From CAZLYF01 sp964586835 (GTDB taxonomy: Bacteria; Bacillota; Clostridia; Christensenellales; Aristaeellaceae): a stretch of 64,000 bases of DNA. This document shows, piece by piece, positions 42,750 to 52,042 of this stretch; position 1 is the stretch's first letter, and each line of letters begins with the position of its first letter. The position numbers and the translations under genes are program-made. The stretch lies in NCBI GenBank assembly GCA_964586835.1, contig CAZPIC010000009.1:1-64000 (forward strand), in the 5' to 3' direction. The notes beneath the pieces were generated by a model. It was not told where the DNA came from. It worked only from the letters and a program-made list of their open reading frames with translations, and made no database searches.

Positions 42750-45317
42750 ATGCGTGAGACCTGCATGATCGTTGACGGGCACAGCCTGATGTACAGGGCT
42801 TTTCACGCGCTCCCTCCCATGGACGCCGAAGGAGTGCCCACCAATGCGCTGCATGGCTTTTTGTCCATGCTGCTCAGGGTAATCAGGGAGTTTGCTCCCC
42901 GGTACTGCGTGGTCGCCTTTGACGAGCACGGTCCGACCTTCAGGCACGAACTTTACGGAGAATACAAGGCAGGACGTTCGCCCATGCCGGACGAACTGCG
43001 CGAGCAATTTCCCCTGATCAGGGAACTCCTTTCCCTGATGGGTATCGGGGTCATCAGCCTGGAGGGTTTTGAAGCAGATGATTTGATGGGATCCGTGTCG
43101 CGACAATGCCACGAGCAGGGCATCGGCAGCCTGTTGGTGACAGGGGACAGAGACGCGCTCCAGCTGGTTGAAGAGGGCGTCTCCCTGCTGTTCACAAAAA
43201 AGGGTATTTCTGAAACGGTGATGTTCACCCCTGCCTCTGTTCAGGAAGTCTATGGCATCCTGCCCGCCCAGGTCACCGATTGGAAAGGACTGACCGGTGA
43301 TTCCAGTGACAATATCCCCGGCGTGCCCGGCGTGGGTGACAAGACAGCGGTAAGGTTGCTCAAGGAGTATGGCTCGCTTGAGAACATCCTCACACAGTCT
43401 GAGCAGATCAAGGGAAAGCTGGGAGAAAACCTGCGCACACACGCTCAGGCTGCCCGTTTCGCCAAACAGCTCGTCACCATCGACCGCGGGGCGCCCGTGA
43501 ACGTACACTTGCCTGCATGGACGTTCGACCATCTGGAAGATGCCCTGCCTGCACTGCAGAAATACCGTCTGAGTACCATCAGCCAGCGGATCCGAGAATA
43601 CCTCTTAGCCCGAGGGGACGCGGAGGGGACAGACTCTCCTCCTTCCCCGGAAGACGCCGGCTGGAAGGACTTTCACCGCGCAGAAGAGCTTGCCGCCTTC
43701 CTGGAAGAAAGCACAGGCGGCCCGCTTACCCTCCTGCTCAACACGGGCAACCTGACGGTCTTAGGGTCTGACGGGCGCGCAGCAAGGCTGCGGATCTCGG
43801 ACAGTCCGCCGGATATGTTGCCCCACGCTTTCGATCTTTCGCCCGAGCAAGCCCTGATGGCGCTGGCAGATGTCCTGGGACGTCAAGGCATCATCACCCA
43901 TGACGCAAAGAGCCTCTTTCGTCATTTCAAGGCAGATCAGCCGCTTCTCCCACCCCTGGCATGGGATACGATGGTCGCCGCGTACCTGCAAAATCCGCTT
44001 GAAAAGAGCTATGCCCTTGAAACCTTCGGGGAGCAGAGCGCTCGAGGCGTCCGCATGCTGGCGGATTCGCAAAAGCCCAGGCTTGAAGAAGAGGGGATGC
44101 TGAGCCTGTATGAATCCATTGAACTCCCGCTCGTCAGGGTTCTGTCCGATATGGAATCTCAGGGTTTTCAGCTTGACAGGAGCGTGTTGGAAGATCTCGG
44201 CAGACGCTTTACTGCGCGTGCCCTAAAGCTTCAATCCATGATCCATGAAAGCACCGGCGTCCCAGGGTTTAACCTCAACAGCCCGAGGCAGTTGGGCAAG
44301 GTACTCTTTGAAACGCTTGGCCTACCAGCTGGAAAGAAAACCCGCTGGGGTAGCAGCACGGATGCGGATACCCTGGAGGGGCTCATCGGCCTTCATCCCG
44401 CCATTCCCCTCATCCTTGAGTACAGGCAGCTTGTGAAGCTCAATGGGACCTATATCGATTCGCTGCTGCGCAATCTCAGCGCCGGCGGACGCATTCATAC
44501 TACCTTTGACCAGACGAGCACTTCCACAGGGCGCATCTCCTCAAGCGAACCAAACCTACAAAACATCCCCGTCCGCACGCCGCTGGGGAGGGACATCCGA
44601 AAGGCGTTTGTGGCAAAAGACGGGCATGTTTTAGTGGACGCGGACTATTCGCAGATAGAGTTGAGGATCCTTGCACACATGAGCGGAGACGCAGCCATGT
44701 GCGATGCTTTTTTGCGCGGGCAGGATATCCATACGCGCACCGCCGCGGAAATCAACGGGGTGTCCATGGACGAGGTCAGCTCCCAGATGCGCTCAGCCGC
44801 TAAAGCAGTGAACTTTGGCATCGTGTACGGTATCAGCGACTTTGGGCTGGCCCGAAATATCGGCATTTCACAGCGTCGGGCGGCAGACTTCATCTCACGC
44901 TATTTCGACCGTTACCCCGACGTGCATGCCTTCATGCAGCAAGCGGTCAGGGATGGCTATGCAAACGGATACGCAGCCACGATGTACGGGCGAAGGCGCC
45001 CGCTACCAGAACTTAAATCCAAAAACCCCAATCTGCGCAACTTTGGCGAAAGGGTCGCCATGAACACTCCCATCCAAGGCTCTGCCGCGGACATCATCAA
45101 GGCCGCCATGGTGCGCGCGCATGCCAGGCTGCACAGCGAAGGGTATCGGTCGCGGCTCATCCTGCAGGTACACGATGAGCTTTTAATCGAAGCCCCGCAG
45201 GATGAAGCCACCCGGGTTTCCGCCGTGCTCAAGGAGTGCATGGAGCAGGTCATTGAACTGAAAGTGCCCCTCGTCTGCGATGTGAAAACAGGTCACAGCT
45301 GGTATGATACAAAATAA
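42750..45317 (+). CDS. polA: DNA polymerase I
   Basis: 855 residues. The N-terminal 5'-nuclease domain (1 to about 290) has IVDGHSLMYRAFHAL, YCVVAFDEHGPTFRHELYGEYKAGR and GLTGDSSDNIPGVPGVGDKTA. The middle 3'-5' exonuclease-like domain lacks the DxE motif (LLLNTGNLTVLG in its place), so proofreading is probably absent, as in other Gram-positive Pol I. The polymerase has DADYSQIELRILAHMSGD, RSAAKAVNFGIVYGIS and QVHDELLIEA. ATG 42750 lies 8 nt after AGAGG; GTG 42741 and ATG 42765 are alternatives. The stop overlaps coaE. Confidence 0.97.
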   Translation: MRETCMIVDGHSLMYRAFHALPPMDAEGVPTNALHGFLSMLLRVIREFAPRYCVVAFDEHGPTFRHELYGEYKAGRSPMPDELREQFPLIRELLSLMGIGVISLEGFEADDLMGSVSRQCHEQGIGSLLVTGDRDALQLVEEGVSLLFTKKGISETVMFTPASVQEVYGILPAQVTDWKGLTGDSSDNIPGVPGVGDKTAVRLLKEYGSLENILTQSEQIKGKLGENLRTHAQAARFAKQLVTIDRGAPVNVHLPAWTFDHLEDALPALQKYRLSTISQRIREYLLARGDAEGTDSPPSPEDAGWKDFHRAEELAAFLEESTGGPLTLLLNTGNLTVLGSDGRAARLRISDSPPDMLPHAFDLSPEQALMALADVLGRQGIITHDAKSLFRHFKADQPLLPPLAWDTMVAAYLQNPLEKSYALETFGEQSARGVRMLADSQKPRLEEEGMLSLYESIELPLVRVLSDMESQGFQLDRSVLEDLGRRFTARALKLQSMIHESTGVPGFNLNSPRQLGKVLFETLGLPAGKKTRWGSSTDADTLEGLIGLHPAIPLILEYRQLVKLNGTYIDSLLRNLSAGGRIHTTFDQTSTSTGRISSSEPNLQNIPVRTPLGRDIRKAFVAKDGHVLVDADYSQIELRILAHMSGDAAMCDAFLRGQDIHTRTAAEINGVSMDEVSSQMRSAAKAVNFGIVYGISDFGLARNIGISQRRAADFISRYFDRYPDVHAFMQQAVRDGYANGYAATMYGRRRPLPELKSKNPNLRNFGERVAMNTPIQGSAADIIKAAMVRAHARLHSEGYRSRLILQVHDELLIEAPQDEATRVSAVLKECMEQVIELKVPLVCDVKTGHSWYDTK

Positions 45318-45918
45318 GCCCTATATCGTAGGGCTGACGGGAAGCGTCGCCTCCGGTAAGTCAAGCCTCGCACGGGCGCTCCGTGCCGCAGGGGCCCGCG
45401 TGATCGATACGGATCAGATCGGAAGGGCGCTTGCAAAGCCTGGCGGGCCGGCAATCGCAAAGATCAGAGCTTGCTTTGGAGATGCAGTTTTTTCAGAGGA
45501 CAGGCTCGACAGAAAAACACTCGGCGACATCGTATTTTCTGATCAGACGGCGCTGAAAGCCCTTAACGCCATCATGCATCCCATGATCACCACAGAGGTC
45601 TTGCGGCAGCTTTCCCATCTTCAGCGACATCCGGTCGTGATCATCGATGCCCCTCTCCTTTTCGAGTCAGGAATGGATTGTCTGTGTGATGAGGTCTGGT
45701 GTGCCCGCGCGACGACCCGACAACAGGTGGCGCGCATGCGCAGACGCGACTGCCTCAGCCTTCACCAGGCATTAAAGCGCATCCGCAGCCAGATGCCTGC
45801 GCATAAAAAGGCGAGGCTTTCCGATTGCACCATCAACACAGGTGCCTCCCTGCGACAGAGCGAACGGCGCATCCATGCGCTGTGGTGTGGCGCGCTCAGA
45901 AAGGCCAGCTATGACTGA
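45304..45918 (+). CDS. coaE: Dephospho-CoA kinase
   Basis: 204 residues. Last step of coenzyme A synthesis, phosphorylating the ribose 3'-hydroxyl of dephospho-CoA. P-loop GLTGSVASGKSSLARAL, then VIDTDQIGR and HPMITTEV with VVIIDAPLLFESGMD. The start overlaps polA by 14 nt and the stop overlaps the transglycosylase gene, so it belongs to one coupled chain; polA-coaE adjacency is common in Gram-positive bacteria. Confidence 0.95.
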   Translation: MIQNKPYIVGLTGSVASGKSSLARALRAAGARVIDTDQIGRALAKPGGPAIAKIRACFGDAVFSEDRLDRKTLGDIVFSDQTALKALNAIMHPMITTEVLRQLSHLQRHPVVIIDAPLLFESGMDCLCDEVWCARATTRQQVARMRRRDCLSLHQALKRIRSQMPAHKKARLSDCTINTGASLRQSERRIHALWCGALRKASYD

Positions 45919-46753
45919 AGCAGCCCGCGAAGCCGCACCCACAACCGACCCGGTCTTCCCGGCCACCCGGTTCTCAGCGGGCAACGGTTTTGAGCCCGGT
46001 GTGGACAGCGGGACGGCGCAGCCACGCAATCGCCGGCTCCACAGGGTACCGCAGGGCGTGGCAGGCGCCACGCGTCGCCGCGCGAGACACACGCCGGAGG
46101 ACGTGAAACGCCCGTCCCTGCAGACCGTGCTGTGGACAGCCTCTTTTTCTCTGTTAGCCTTGACGCTCGTCCTGCTGGCCCTGCTCCTGGCTGGTGAAAC
46201 GGCAAAGCTCGACCAGCTTCGGGCACAGAGGGAACAGCTTCAACAAACGCATGACAAAAACCTTCAGTACTATGCCGGGATGCGCAAAGCTTCGAAGGTT
46301 GAGAACATCATCGCAAAATACGCTGATGAATTCAGGGTGAACCCGTCCTTCATCGCTGCTGTCATTGCGCGAGAAAGTCACTACGATGCAGGCGCACAGA
46401 GTCATAAAGGCGCTCGGGGACTGATGCAAATCATGGAAGATACCGGAGAATGGATCGCCCGCAGGCTCAACGTGACAGACTATGACTATGACCGGCTGTT
46501 TGAACCAGACCTCAACATCCGTTTTGGAACCTGGTATCTGGCCAGCCTAAGCAGCAGGTTTTCCGGCTCGCCGGTCATGATCCTCGCTGCTTACCACGCC
46601 GGGCCTGGAAATGCAGAGCGCTGGGCTTTCAAATACGCCAAAGACAGGCAGACCCTGGACGCCGGGCAGATTCCAGCTGAAGGCACGAGAGATTACGTCA
46701 GAAAGGTACTGGACGCCTATGCGCTGTATCATGAAATCGACGCCGGCACTTAG
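45911..46753 (+). CDS. Membrane-anchored lytic transglycosylase (SLT domain)
   Basis: 280 residues. A basic, Pro/Arg-rich cytosolic N-terminus of about 75 residues, one membrane helix (about 77-99), a short coiled region, then the SLT domain from about residue 128. The catalytic Glu is in IARESHYDAGAQSHKGARGLMQI, and AAYHAGPGNAERW is the second signature. It cleaves peptidoglycan with 1,6-anhydro products. ATG 45911 has AAAGG 6 nt upstream and overlaps coaE by 8 nt. The unusually long charged N-terminal tail is notable. The 3' end overlaps the solute-binding-protein gene by about 35 nt. Confidence 0.87.
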   Translation: MTEAAREAAPTTDPVFPATRFSAGNGFEPGVDSGTAQPRNRRLHRVPQGVAGATRRRARHTPEDVKRPSLQTVLWTASFSLLALTLVLLALLLAGETAKLDQLRAQREQLQQTHDKNLQYYAGMRKASKVENIIAKYADEFRVNPSFIAAVIARESHYDAGAQSHKGARGLMQIMEDTGEWIARRLNVTDYDYDRLFEPDLNIRFGTWYLASLSSRFSGSPVMILAAYHAGPGNAERWAFKYAKDRQTLDAGQIPAEGTRDYVRKVLDAYALYHEIDAGT

Positions 46754-48302
46754 GCGCTGCTTCTGCCTTGTGCTGACAACGCTGTTGTGTGGCACGGTAT
46801 CCTGTGCTTCAGCGGGGTTCACACAAGACGCGCTGACCCTGGGCATCGTTTCGGTCACGACACAGATGACCAACCCGCTGCAACCCTCTGAGAGGGAGTT
46901 TATGTCCCTGACGAACCTTGTCTATGAGGGGCTGGTCCGTATTGACGACGACTATATGCCTGAACCCTGCCTGGCCGAAAAATGGGAAGCTTCCTCCAGC
47001 GGGGAGACCTGGTATTTCACGTTGCGGGAGGGCGCCCTCTTCCATGACGGGACTCCCCTTCAGGCAGAGGATGTGGTGGCGACCATCCACGAAATTCTTC
47101 GCCTGGCAGAAAACACAGGCTCCGAAAACCGCGGTGCCTACGCCTCTTTAAAGTACTTCATCAGCAGCGTAACGGCCAGCGATGCCAGGACCGTCGCCGT
47201 AAAAACCAAGCGCCGGAACTTCGGCTTTCTCTACGCAATGACGTTTCCCGTGCTCCCCGCCTCGCAGCTGACAGCTGAAAATCCCCCGGGTACCGGCCCG
47301 CTGCGCATTGAGGCCTTTGTCCCTAAGGACTATCTATTGCTATCAGCCAATTCCTTCTGGTGGGGGCCCCGCCAAAGGACCACAGAAGTCATGGCGATCT
47401 TTCACTCGGCCAACAGGGAACTGATCACCAGCTACGAGTACAACAGGGTGGACGCGATCCTGACCCGCTCTCTCACCGCTGCGCAATATCGCTCCGGGGT
47501 CAGCAGTCTGAACCTGAGCTACCGGACAAAGCAGCTGGAAACGCTGCTGATGAACAACCGCGTCCCTGAACTCAAAGACGTCCAGGTACGTAAAGCCATC
47601 CGCCACGCCATCAACCTGGATGCCATCCTCTCAAAAACATATATGGGGATGGCGACCAAGACCGACACACCTCTTCCACCAGGCACCTGGATGTATAACG
47701 ACGCCATCAACGCGAATCTATACGACCCCCAAAAAGCCATGGACCTGCTTGAAAAATCCGGCTGGACGGATACGGATGACGACGGTGTGCGCGACCGGAT
47801 CGTCGATGGAAAAAAAGCCAACCTTGTCCTGCGCTTCTTTGTCTACGAGGAACAGGACAACAGCGTCCGTATCAGCACGGCGTACGATATCGCGGACATG
47901 CTCGCTGCCGTTGGCATCCGCGCGAACGTAACGGTCATGTCCTTCAGTGAAGCGAGGTCAAAACTTGAGGCAGGCAGCTTTGACCTGTGCCTGGCAGCGT
48001 TCAATATGGATGTCTCTCCGGATCCAGGCTTTCTCTTAATAGGGGGAAACACCGGCAATTACGGCAGATACCGTTCGGATACGATGGACAAGCTCTTTGA
48101 CGAACTTCGGTCGAGTCTATCAAAGGAAGCCTATCAAAATATCCTCCGTCAGATACAGGTACAGTTCGCGGATGACTGCCCTTTTGTCTGCCTGTACTTT
48201 CGAAACGGGGCTGTGATTACGCGAAAGATGTTCACAGATGCCCGGGATATCCGCGAACCGGAAGTGTTACGAGGTGTGGGAAGCGGAGGAGAAACCCCGT
48301 AG
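46719..48302 (+). CDS. Family 5 extracellular solute-binding protein (peptide/nickel type)
   Basis: About 527 residues. Family 5 features: LVYEGLVRIDDDYMPEPCLAEKWEASSSGETWYFTLREGALFHDGTPL, VRKAIRHAINLDAI and YNDAINANLYDPQKAMDLLEKSG. The N-terminus is a signal sequence containing LLCGTVSC, a weak lipobox, so it may be a lipoprotein. Starts at 46719 and 46731 are both possible with no strong Shine-Dalgarno. No permease or ATPase genes accompany it. It overlaps the transglycosylase gene, so its job may be linked to recovered cell-wall peptides, or it may serve a transporter encoded elsewhere. Confidence 0.88.
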   Translation: MRCIMKSTPALRRCFCLVLTTLLCGTVSCASAGFTQDALTLGIVSVTTQMTNPLQPSEREFMSLTNLVYEGLVRIDDDYMPEPCLAEKWEASSSGETWYFTLREGALFHDGTPLQAEDVVATIHEILRLAENTGSENRGAYASLKYFISSVTASDARTVAVKTKRRNFGFLYAMTFPVLPASQLTAENPPGTGPLRIEAFVPKDYLLLSANSFWWGPRQRTTEVMAIFHSANRELITSYEYNRVDAILTRSLTAAQYRSGVSSLNLSYRTKQLETLLMNNRVPELKDVQVRKAIRHAINLDAILSKTYMGMATKTDTPLPPGTWMYNDAINANLYDPQKAMDLLEKSGWTDTDDDGVRDRIVDGKKANLVLRFFVYEEQDNSVRISTAYDIADMLAAVGIRANVTVMSFSEARSKLEAGSFDLCLAAFNMDVSPDPGFLLIGGNTGNYGRYRSDTMDKLFDELRSSLSKEAYQNILRQIQVQFADDCPFVCLYFRNGAVITRKMFTDARDIREPEVLRGVGSGGETP

Positions 48303-48582
48303 CCACAGGGCATCGTTCGAACCGGTTTTTTGATCTCTGTTCGTTGTCCTGACTTCCGTGAAGCACTGTCTACGTTAAACCTCATCTCGCGACTTTGTCT
48401 CAAGGGCTGTGCGTCGGCTGCTTGCCAGGCTTTGCCGGGTCCGGTGTATCACCGAACTATATTGCATGCATCGGACGGGTACACTAGCAGCATCGTGGTC
48501 GAAAATATTTTTCGATCTCTTTATTTTCCCTGCCCTATCAACGCTCCCCGAAGATCGCAATTGTCTTAATTGTGCGAATCCG
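48303..48582. other. Intergenic with dispersed repeat; no intact gene
   Basis: Follows the solute-binding-protein gene and holds the second copy of the left-edge repeat. GAACCGG followed by TTTTTT at about 48318-48331 could assist termination, but no convincing stem is seen. Confidence 0.45.
48434..48485 (-). repeat. Dispersed repeat, copy 2
   Basis: Matches 1-52 over about 50 bases. In this copy the minus-strand frame continues as an open reading frame (48375-48653) around the shared peptide PVRCMQYSSVIHRTR, although no ribosome binding site or known protein is recognised. Confidence 0.6.
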
Positions 48583-49026
48583 CTAACAATCTGGCAAAGG
48601 GGATTGTGCTCCCGTTTTGCCAAGCTTCGCAAAGCCCACGAAGGACAGCACAATGGATGGCAGAAGAAATGGCGCGTTGATGATCATCAGGACAGCAGCC
48701 ATGATATAGACGATGGCGCCAGACAGGGCGAGGCTGCGGCTGTTCACGCCCCAGCTGATGGCATTGAGCAACACGGCAACACCGGTGGCGATCATCTGTG
48801 GCAGCAACAGGGCAGCGCCAATCAGGGCGTCCAGTTGGTAGCCGGCTTCCTCAGCGATGGAGGCACTCTGGCAGAGGTGCTGATTTGTTAGGCTGGTGGT
48901 TCCACTAACCAACACAATAAAGAAAACCAACCCCAACACCAAAGAAATTATCAACAGAAGTGATCGTTTAGCTTTCTGATGGTGTGGTTGACGACGTGAA
49001 ATGACGAAATAGAGCCAGCGTGTCAT
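48583..49026 (-). CDS. Small membrane protein, unknown
   Basis: 147 residues, unrecognised. Four hydrophobic segments are visible: near residues 23-42, 68-88, 98-115 and 118-136 (the last two close together). The arrangement resembles DUF4064-like small membrane proteins but no motif confirms that. No ribosome binding site precedes ATG 49026, and the adjacent sequence is the transposase fragment, so the native 5' end may have been replaced by the insertion. Confidence 0.5.
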   Translation of the reverse strand: MTRWLYFVISRRQPHHQKAKRSLLLIISLVLGLVFFIVLVSGTTSLTNQHLCQSASIAEEAGYQLDALIGAALLLPQMIATGVAVLLNAISWGVNSRSLALSGAIVYIMAAVLMIINAPFLLPSIVLSFVGFAKLGKTGAQSPLPDC

Positions 49027-49534
49027 GTCAACGAGCAGCGAAGGATGCTCAAGGCAGCTTGAGAAGTACTACCATAAAAGCGAGCATTGTAGTCTGGGCG
49101 AGACCTCGCCCAGAACCGCGTTTACCCTGGACACGCGCCTGCTGGCGTTTGTGGCGCACGAAAAGCTCCGCGAGGCATTCTTGCATACTGAAGAGCGCCA
49201 GGTCGACAAGACGGGCTGCCTCAGCTTCAAGGGAAGGCTCTTCGAATCGGGCATGAAGCTCACCGGACAGAAGGTCCTGGTCGTCTGTGGCCCGGCCTTC
49301 CTGGACGAGATCGAGATCCGCATGAAGGATGTCGACCCGGCGACAGCGCGACCCGTAACGGTCGGGCCCTTCTGTAGATACGCCACCGATGGCGGGAGCG
49401 TGGACACCCCCGCGCCCGAGAATTCCCGGCTGCTCAAGGCGCTCGACCGGGCCCGCGCGTCACGGCAGGGCAGCGCAGGTAACGCTACCAGCTTCCGCAA
49501 GACGCTTGAAATGGGGGACGGCAGCGATGGTTGA
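49025..49534 (+). pseudogene. Transposase fragment (Mu/Tn552-type DDE transposase, C-terminal part)
   Basis: 169 residues corresponding to the C-terminal part of a DDE transposase. The Mu-transposase C-terminal beta-barrel type is visible: LREAFLHTEERQVDKTGCLSFKGR, then LFESGMKLTGQKVLVVCGP. The DDE catalytic core is missing, and a TAG lies in frame at 49010, so it is truncated upstream. Its 3' end overlaps the ATPase start by 8 nt, the arrangement of transposase-ATPase pairs in such elements. Confidence 0.75.
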
Positions 49535-50325
49535 GTCCTTCTTCGGCATGAAGCATACGCCCTTCACATCCTCCATCCTCCGCTTCCCTGTATCTGTCAC
49601 AGCAGTTCGAAGAGGCACTGGGACGCCTCGTCTGCGCGGCCGACAAGCAGATGTTCGTCATGGTCACCTCGGAAGTCAGCTGCGGCAAGACCACGGCGCT
49701 GCGCAGGTTCAGGGACAGCCTGGACAAGTCCGCCTATGTCTGCCTGTACCTCTCCGACTCTCGCCTGCAGCCGCGCTGGCTGTATAACGGCATGTTAGAA
49801 CAGCTCGATGCGGAGCAAAAATTCTACCGTGGCGACGCCAGACGGCTCCTCCACCAGCACCTCGCCATTATCCGCGCTGTGAACGGCAAGCGGGTCGTCA
49901 CCACGATCGACGAATCCCATCTCCTGGAGCGCGACACCCTGGAGGATCTGCGCTTCCTCCCCAACTACAATATGGATTCCCAGAACCACATAGCACTAAT
50001 CCTCGCCGGACAGAGCGAGCTCTGGGACAAGCTGAACAAGCAGGCCTACGCTGCCATTCGGCTGCGGATCGACCTCAAGCGTGAGATCCCCCAGCTTGAC
50101 CGCGCCCAATGCGAACAGTGCGTCACTACCCACCTCGATGTCGCGGAGGGGAGATAGGACATCTTTTCCGACGCGGTGCTGGACGAAATCTTCAAGGTTT
50201 CAGCCAGTGTTCCCCGCGCCATCAGCAAAGTCTGCTTCCATTCGCTGCTCAGTGCAGAGCAGCGAATGAAGAAAATCGTGGACGACCACCTGGTCAGGCT
50301 TGTGGTGAGCGGCGGGCTGGCCTGA
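49527..50325 (+). pseudogene. Transposition ATPase (ExeA/TnsC-like AAA), broken
   Basis: The start MVESFFGMKHTPFTSS is typical of ExeA-like ATPases. A frameshift follows between about 49570 and 49600, after which the frame reads LYLSQQFEEALGRLVCAADKQMF. Walker A is altered to SEVSCGKTT from the expected GxxGxGKTT. Walker B reads VVTTIDESHLLE. An in-frame TAG at 50155-50157 interrupts it before DIFSDAVLDEIF and a natural stop at 50323. Two disabling lesions make it a pseudogene. Confidence 0.85.
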
Positions 50326-50776
50326 CTTTGCCTTGGCAAGGTCCGCAGCCACGCGCTCTTCATGGGCGCGCGGTTGTTTCTTTCCCTGATTCGCGGCATC
50401 CTTCTTCGTCATTCTACGGCAAGCCCTTCGTCTTTTCGCAGCGCCCCCCTCAAGCAGTTTCTGGACATCTCGTTCCGGCTACAATAATGTCGATTCAATC
50501 CTACCCGATATCCATTCTGTAAAGGACGCTCAAATTCGGCGCTGCTTCCATAGCGTCGCGAGTCTAGAAATTTCCTGAACATCCTGCACCATAAACGCAA
50601 ACACCGCACAACCAAAGCATGAGAGAATCCTCGTCCAAATCTTTGAGTCCGGGAGTCTTTCGAATCCTGCGCCCTATGATAATGCATTACATTCATCGGA
50701 AGTGGAGTGCTATTCCTCAGAAAATAGCAAACTACAAGGGTTTTAGATCTGCAGTTATTCGTCTTCCAAATGGTTT
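50326..50776. other. Transposon tail and intergenic sequence
   Basis: 50326 to about 50490 is the non-coding tail of the transposon remnant and is clearly similar to the minus strand of 52045-52250 (shared CAAGCCCTT, GTCTTTTCG, CTCAAGCAGTT and CTGGACATC). From about 50500 to 50776 the sequence becomes AT-rich and nothing coding is recognised. Confidence 0.6.
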
Positions 50777-51922
50777 TTAACGGAACAAAACAACCATAAG
50801 CTGAGAGCAAAGAACCACCAGCACAAGAGCTACTGGATAAGTTGCTGCATAGGCTCCAGCCACATCGTCAGTTCCAGCGACAGAGATCAGCGCACCCAAA
50901 GCAGGCGTAGAGGTCATGCCGCCAGTAATAGCACCAAGGCTATCCAGAATATTCATCTTAAGATATTTTGTGGCAATGATGTATCCAACGAACATCGGAA
51001 CGAGCGTTATAGCAGCGCCATAAAGCAAAAGCATGACACCTTCCTGCTTCAAAGTAAAAATGAAGCCCGACCCACCGTCAACACCAGCGCCGATCAGAAA
51101 AAGCATCAATCCAAATTCACGCAACGTTTCCAGCATGGATTTTCGAACCGTAAGATCAAGCGGCCCAATATAAGAAAATCGCCCAAACACCAAGCCTATC
51201 AGGAGTGGTCCTCCCGTGGTTCCCAAGGTGAATGTAGCGCCATAGCCAAGTGGAATTGTAATATTGCCCAGCAGCAATCCCAAAACTGCTACAGCTGTGA
51301 AAACAAAAAATCCGCTGGCATCAAGCTTGAAATGCTGTCTGGTGTGTGGTTGTTTTTCAACTATGTTTCTCGCTTGAAAAACAGCAATTTCTGCTTTTAT
51401 GTTCACCCTCAAGAGCTTTGGAAGCAACTGTACAAACAAAACCACACCGATCACACCAAACGGATAGGCTATAGCATAACCAATCGCCGCGGAGGGAGCT
51501 TGAGCTCCCGCTGCTTCTTGAGCCGCTGCGAGACCCGGTGTACTTGTCAACGCGCCCGCAAGCAGACCTGAAGCTAATTCTGCACGGATGCCCGTGAGGG
51601 CTATCAAAGTGCCGCATACCAGGCTACCAATCAGCACAATAATCGCGCCCAATAACACGTAATTTCCAGCATTACGAACGAAACTTCGAAAAAAACTTGG
51701 CCCGGAAATAAGGCCGACAGACGCCACAAACAGCACGAGCCCGATGTTTCTGACGAGTGAAGGCAAAGTGCAGCCAAAATGACCAAATATGAGTGCCACA
51801 AACAAGACGCCGGAAGTACCCCCTTTTATACCCCCAATTTTAATACTGCCGATTAGATATCCCAACGCTGCAATCATAAACACGGCCATCAAAGGATTCA
51901 TTGTGGATATAAACTGATGCAT
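50777..51922 (-). CDS. Short aspartate-alanine exchanger (AAE/YidE-YbjL) family transporter
   Basis: 381 residues, against about 550 for AspT/YidE proteins, with ten or so membrane helices. The two family repeats are visible: GLLAGALTSTPGLAAAQEAAG and GAITGGMTSTPALGALISVAG. The TrkA-C (RCK) domains normally between them are absent; only a short charged loop (about residues 185-205) is there. ATG 51922 has GGAGGGG 4 nt upstream. The gene is AT-richer than the core genome, is flanked by inverted transposon remnants, and is driven by a consensus promoter at the edge of one. It was probably acquired horizontally. Substrate unknown; amino or dicarboxylic acids are plausible. Confidence 0.82.
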   Translation of the reverse strand: MHQFISTMNPLMAVFMIAALGYLIGSIKIGGIKGGTSGVLFVALIFGHFGCTLPSLVRNIGLVLFVASVGLISGPSFFRSFVRNAGNYVLLGAIIVLIGSLVCGTLIALTGIRAELASGLLAGALTSTPGLAAAQEAAGAQAPSAAIGYAIAYPFGVIGVVLFVQLLPKLLRVNIKAEIAVFQARNIVEKQPHTRQHFKLDASGFFVFTAVAVLGLLLGNITIPLGYGATFTLGTTGGPLLIGLVFGRFSYIGPLDLTVRKSMLETLREFGLMLFLIGAGVDGGSGFIFTLKQEGVMLLLYGAAITLVPMFVGYIIATKYLKMNILDSLGAITGGMTSTPALGALISVAGTDDVAGAYAATYPVALVLVVLCSQLMVVLFR

Positions 51923-52012
51923 AAAGCCCCTCCAAATGATGGAAACACCCTTCATATGAATCCAATCTGAAGCATCCTGTCAGTGTAGAGCGAAGGTAAC
52001 TTAACGGTGTGG

Positions 52013-52042
52013 ATTATAATACTAATAGAAAATGTATGTCAA
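52013..52042 (-). promoter_or_regulatory. Consensus promoter of the AAE transporter gene
   Basis: On the minus strand TTGACA (52042-52037), an 18-nt spacer and TATAAT (52018-52013), both perfect. The -35 lies in or at the inner end of the transposon remnant (52030-52465). The leader to the ATG is about 85 nt. Confidence 0.85.

Noticed and set aside
48308..48325. GTTCGAACC resembling a tRNA T-loop
   Set aside because: No acceptor, D or anticodon stem can be drawn around it.
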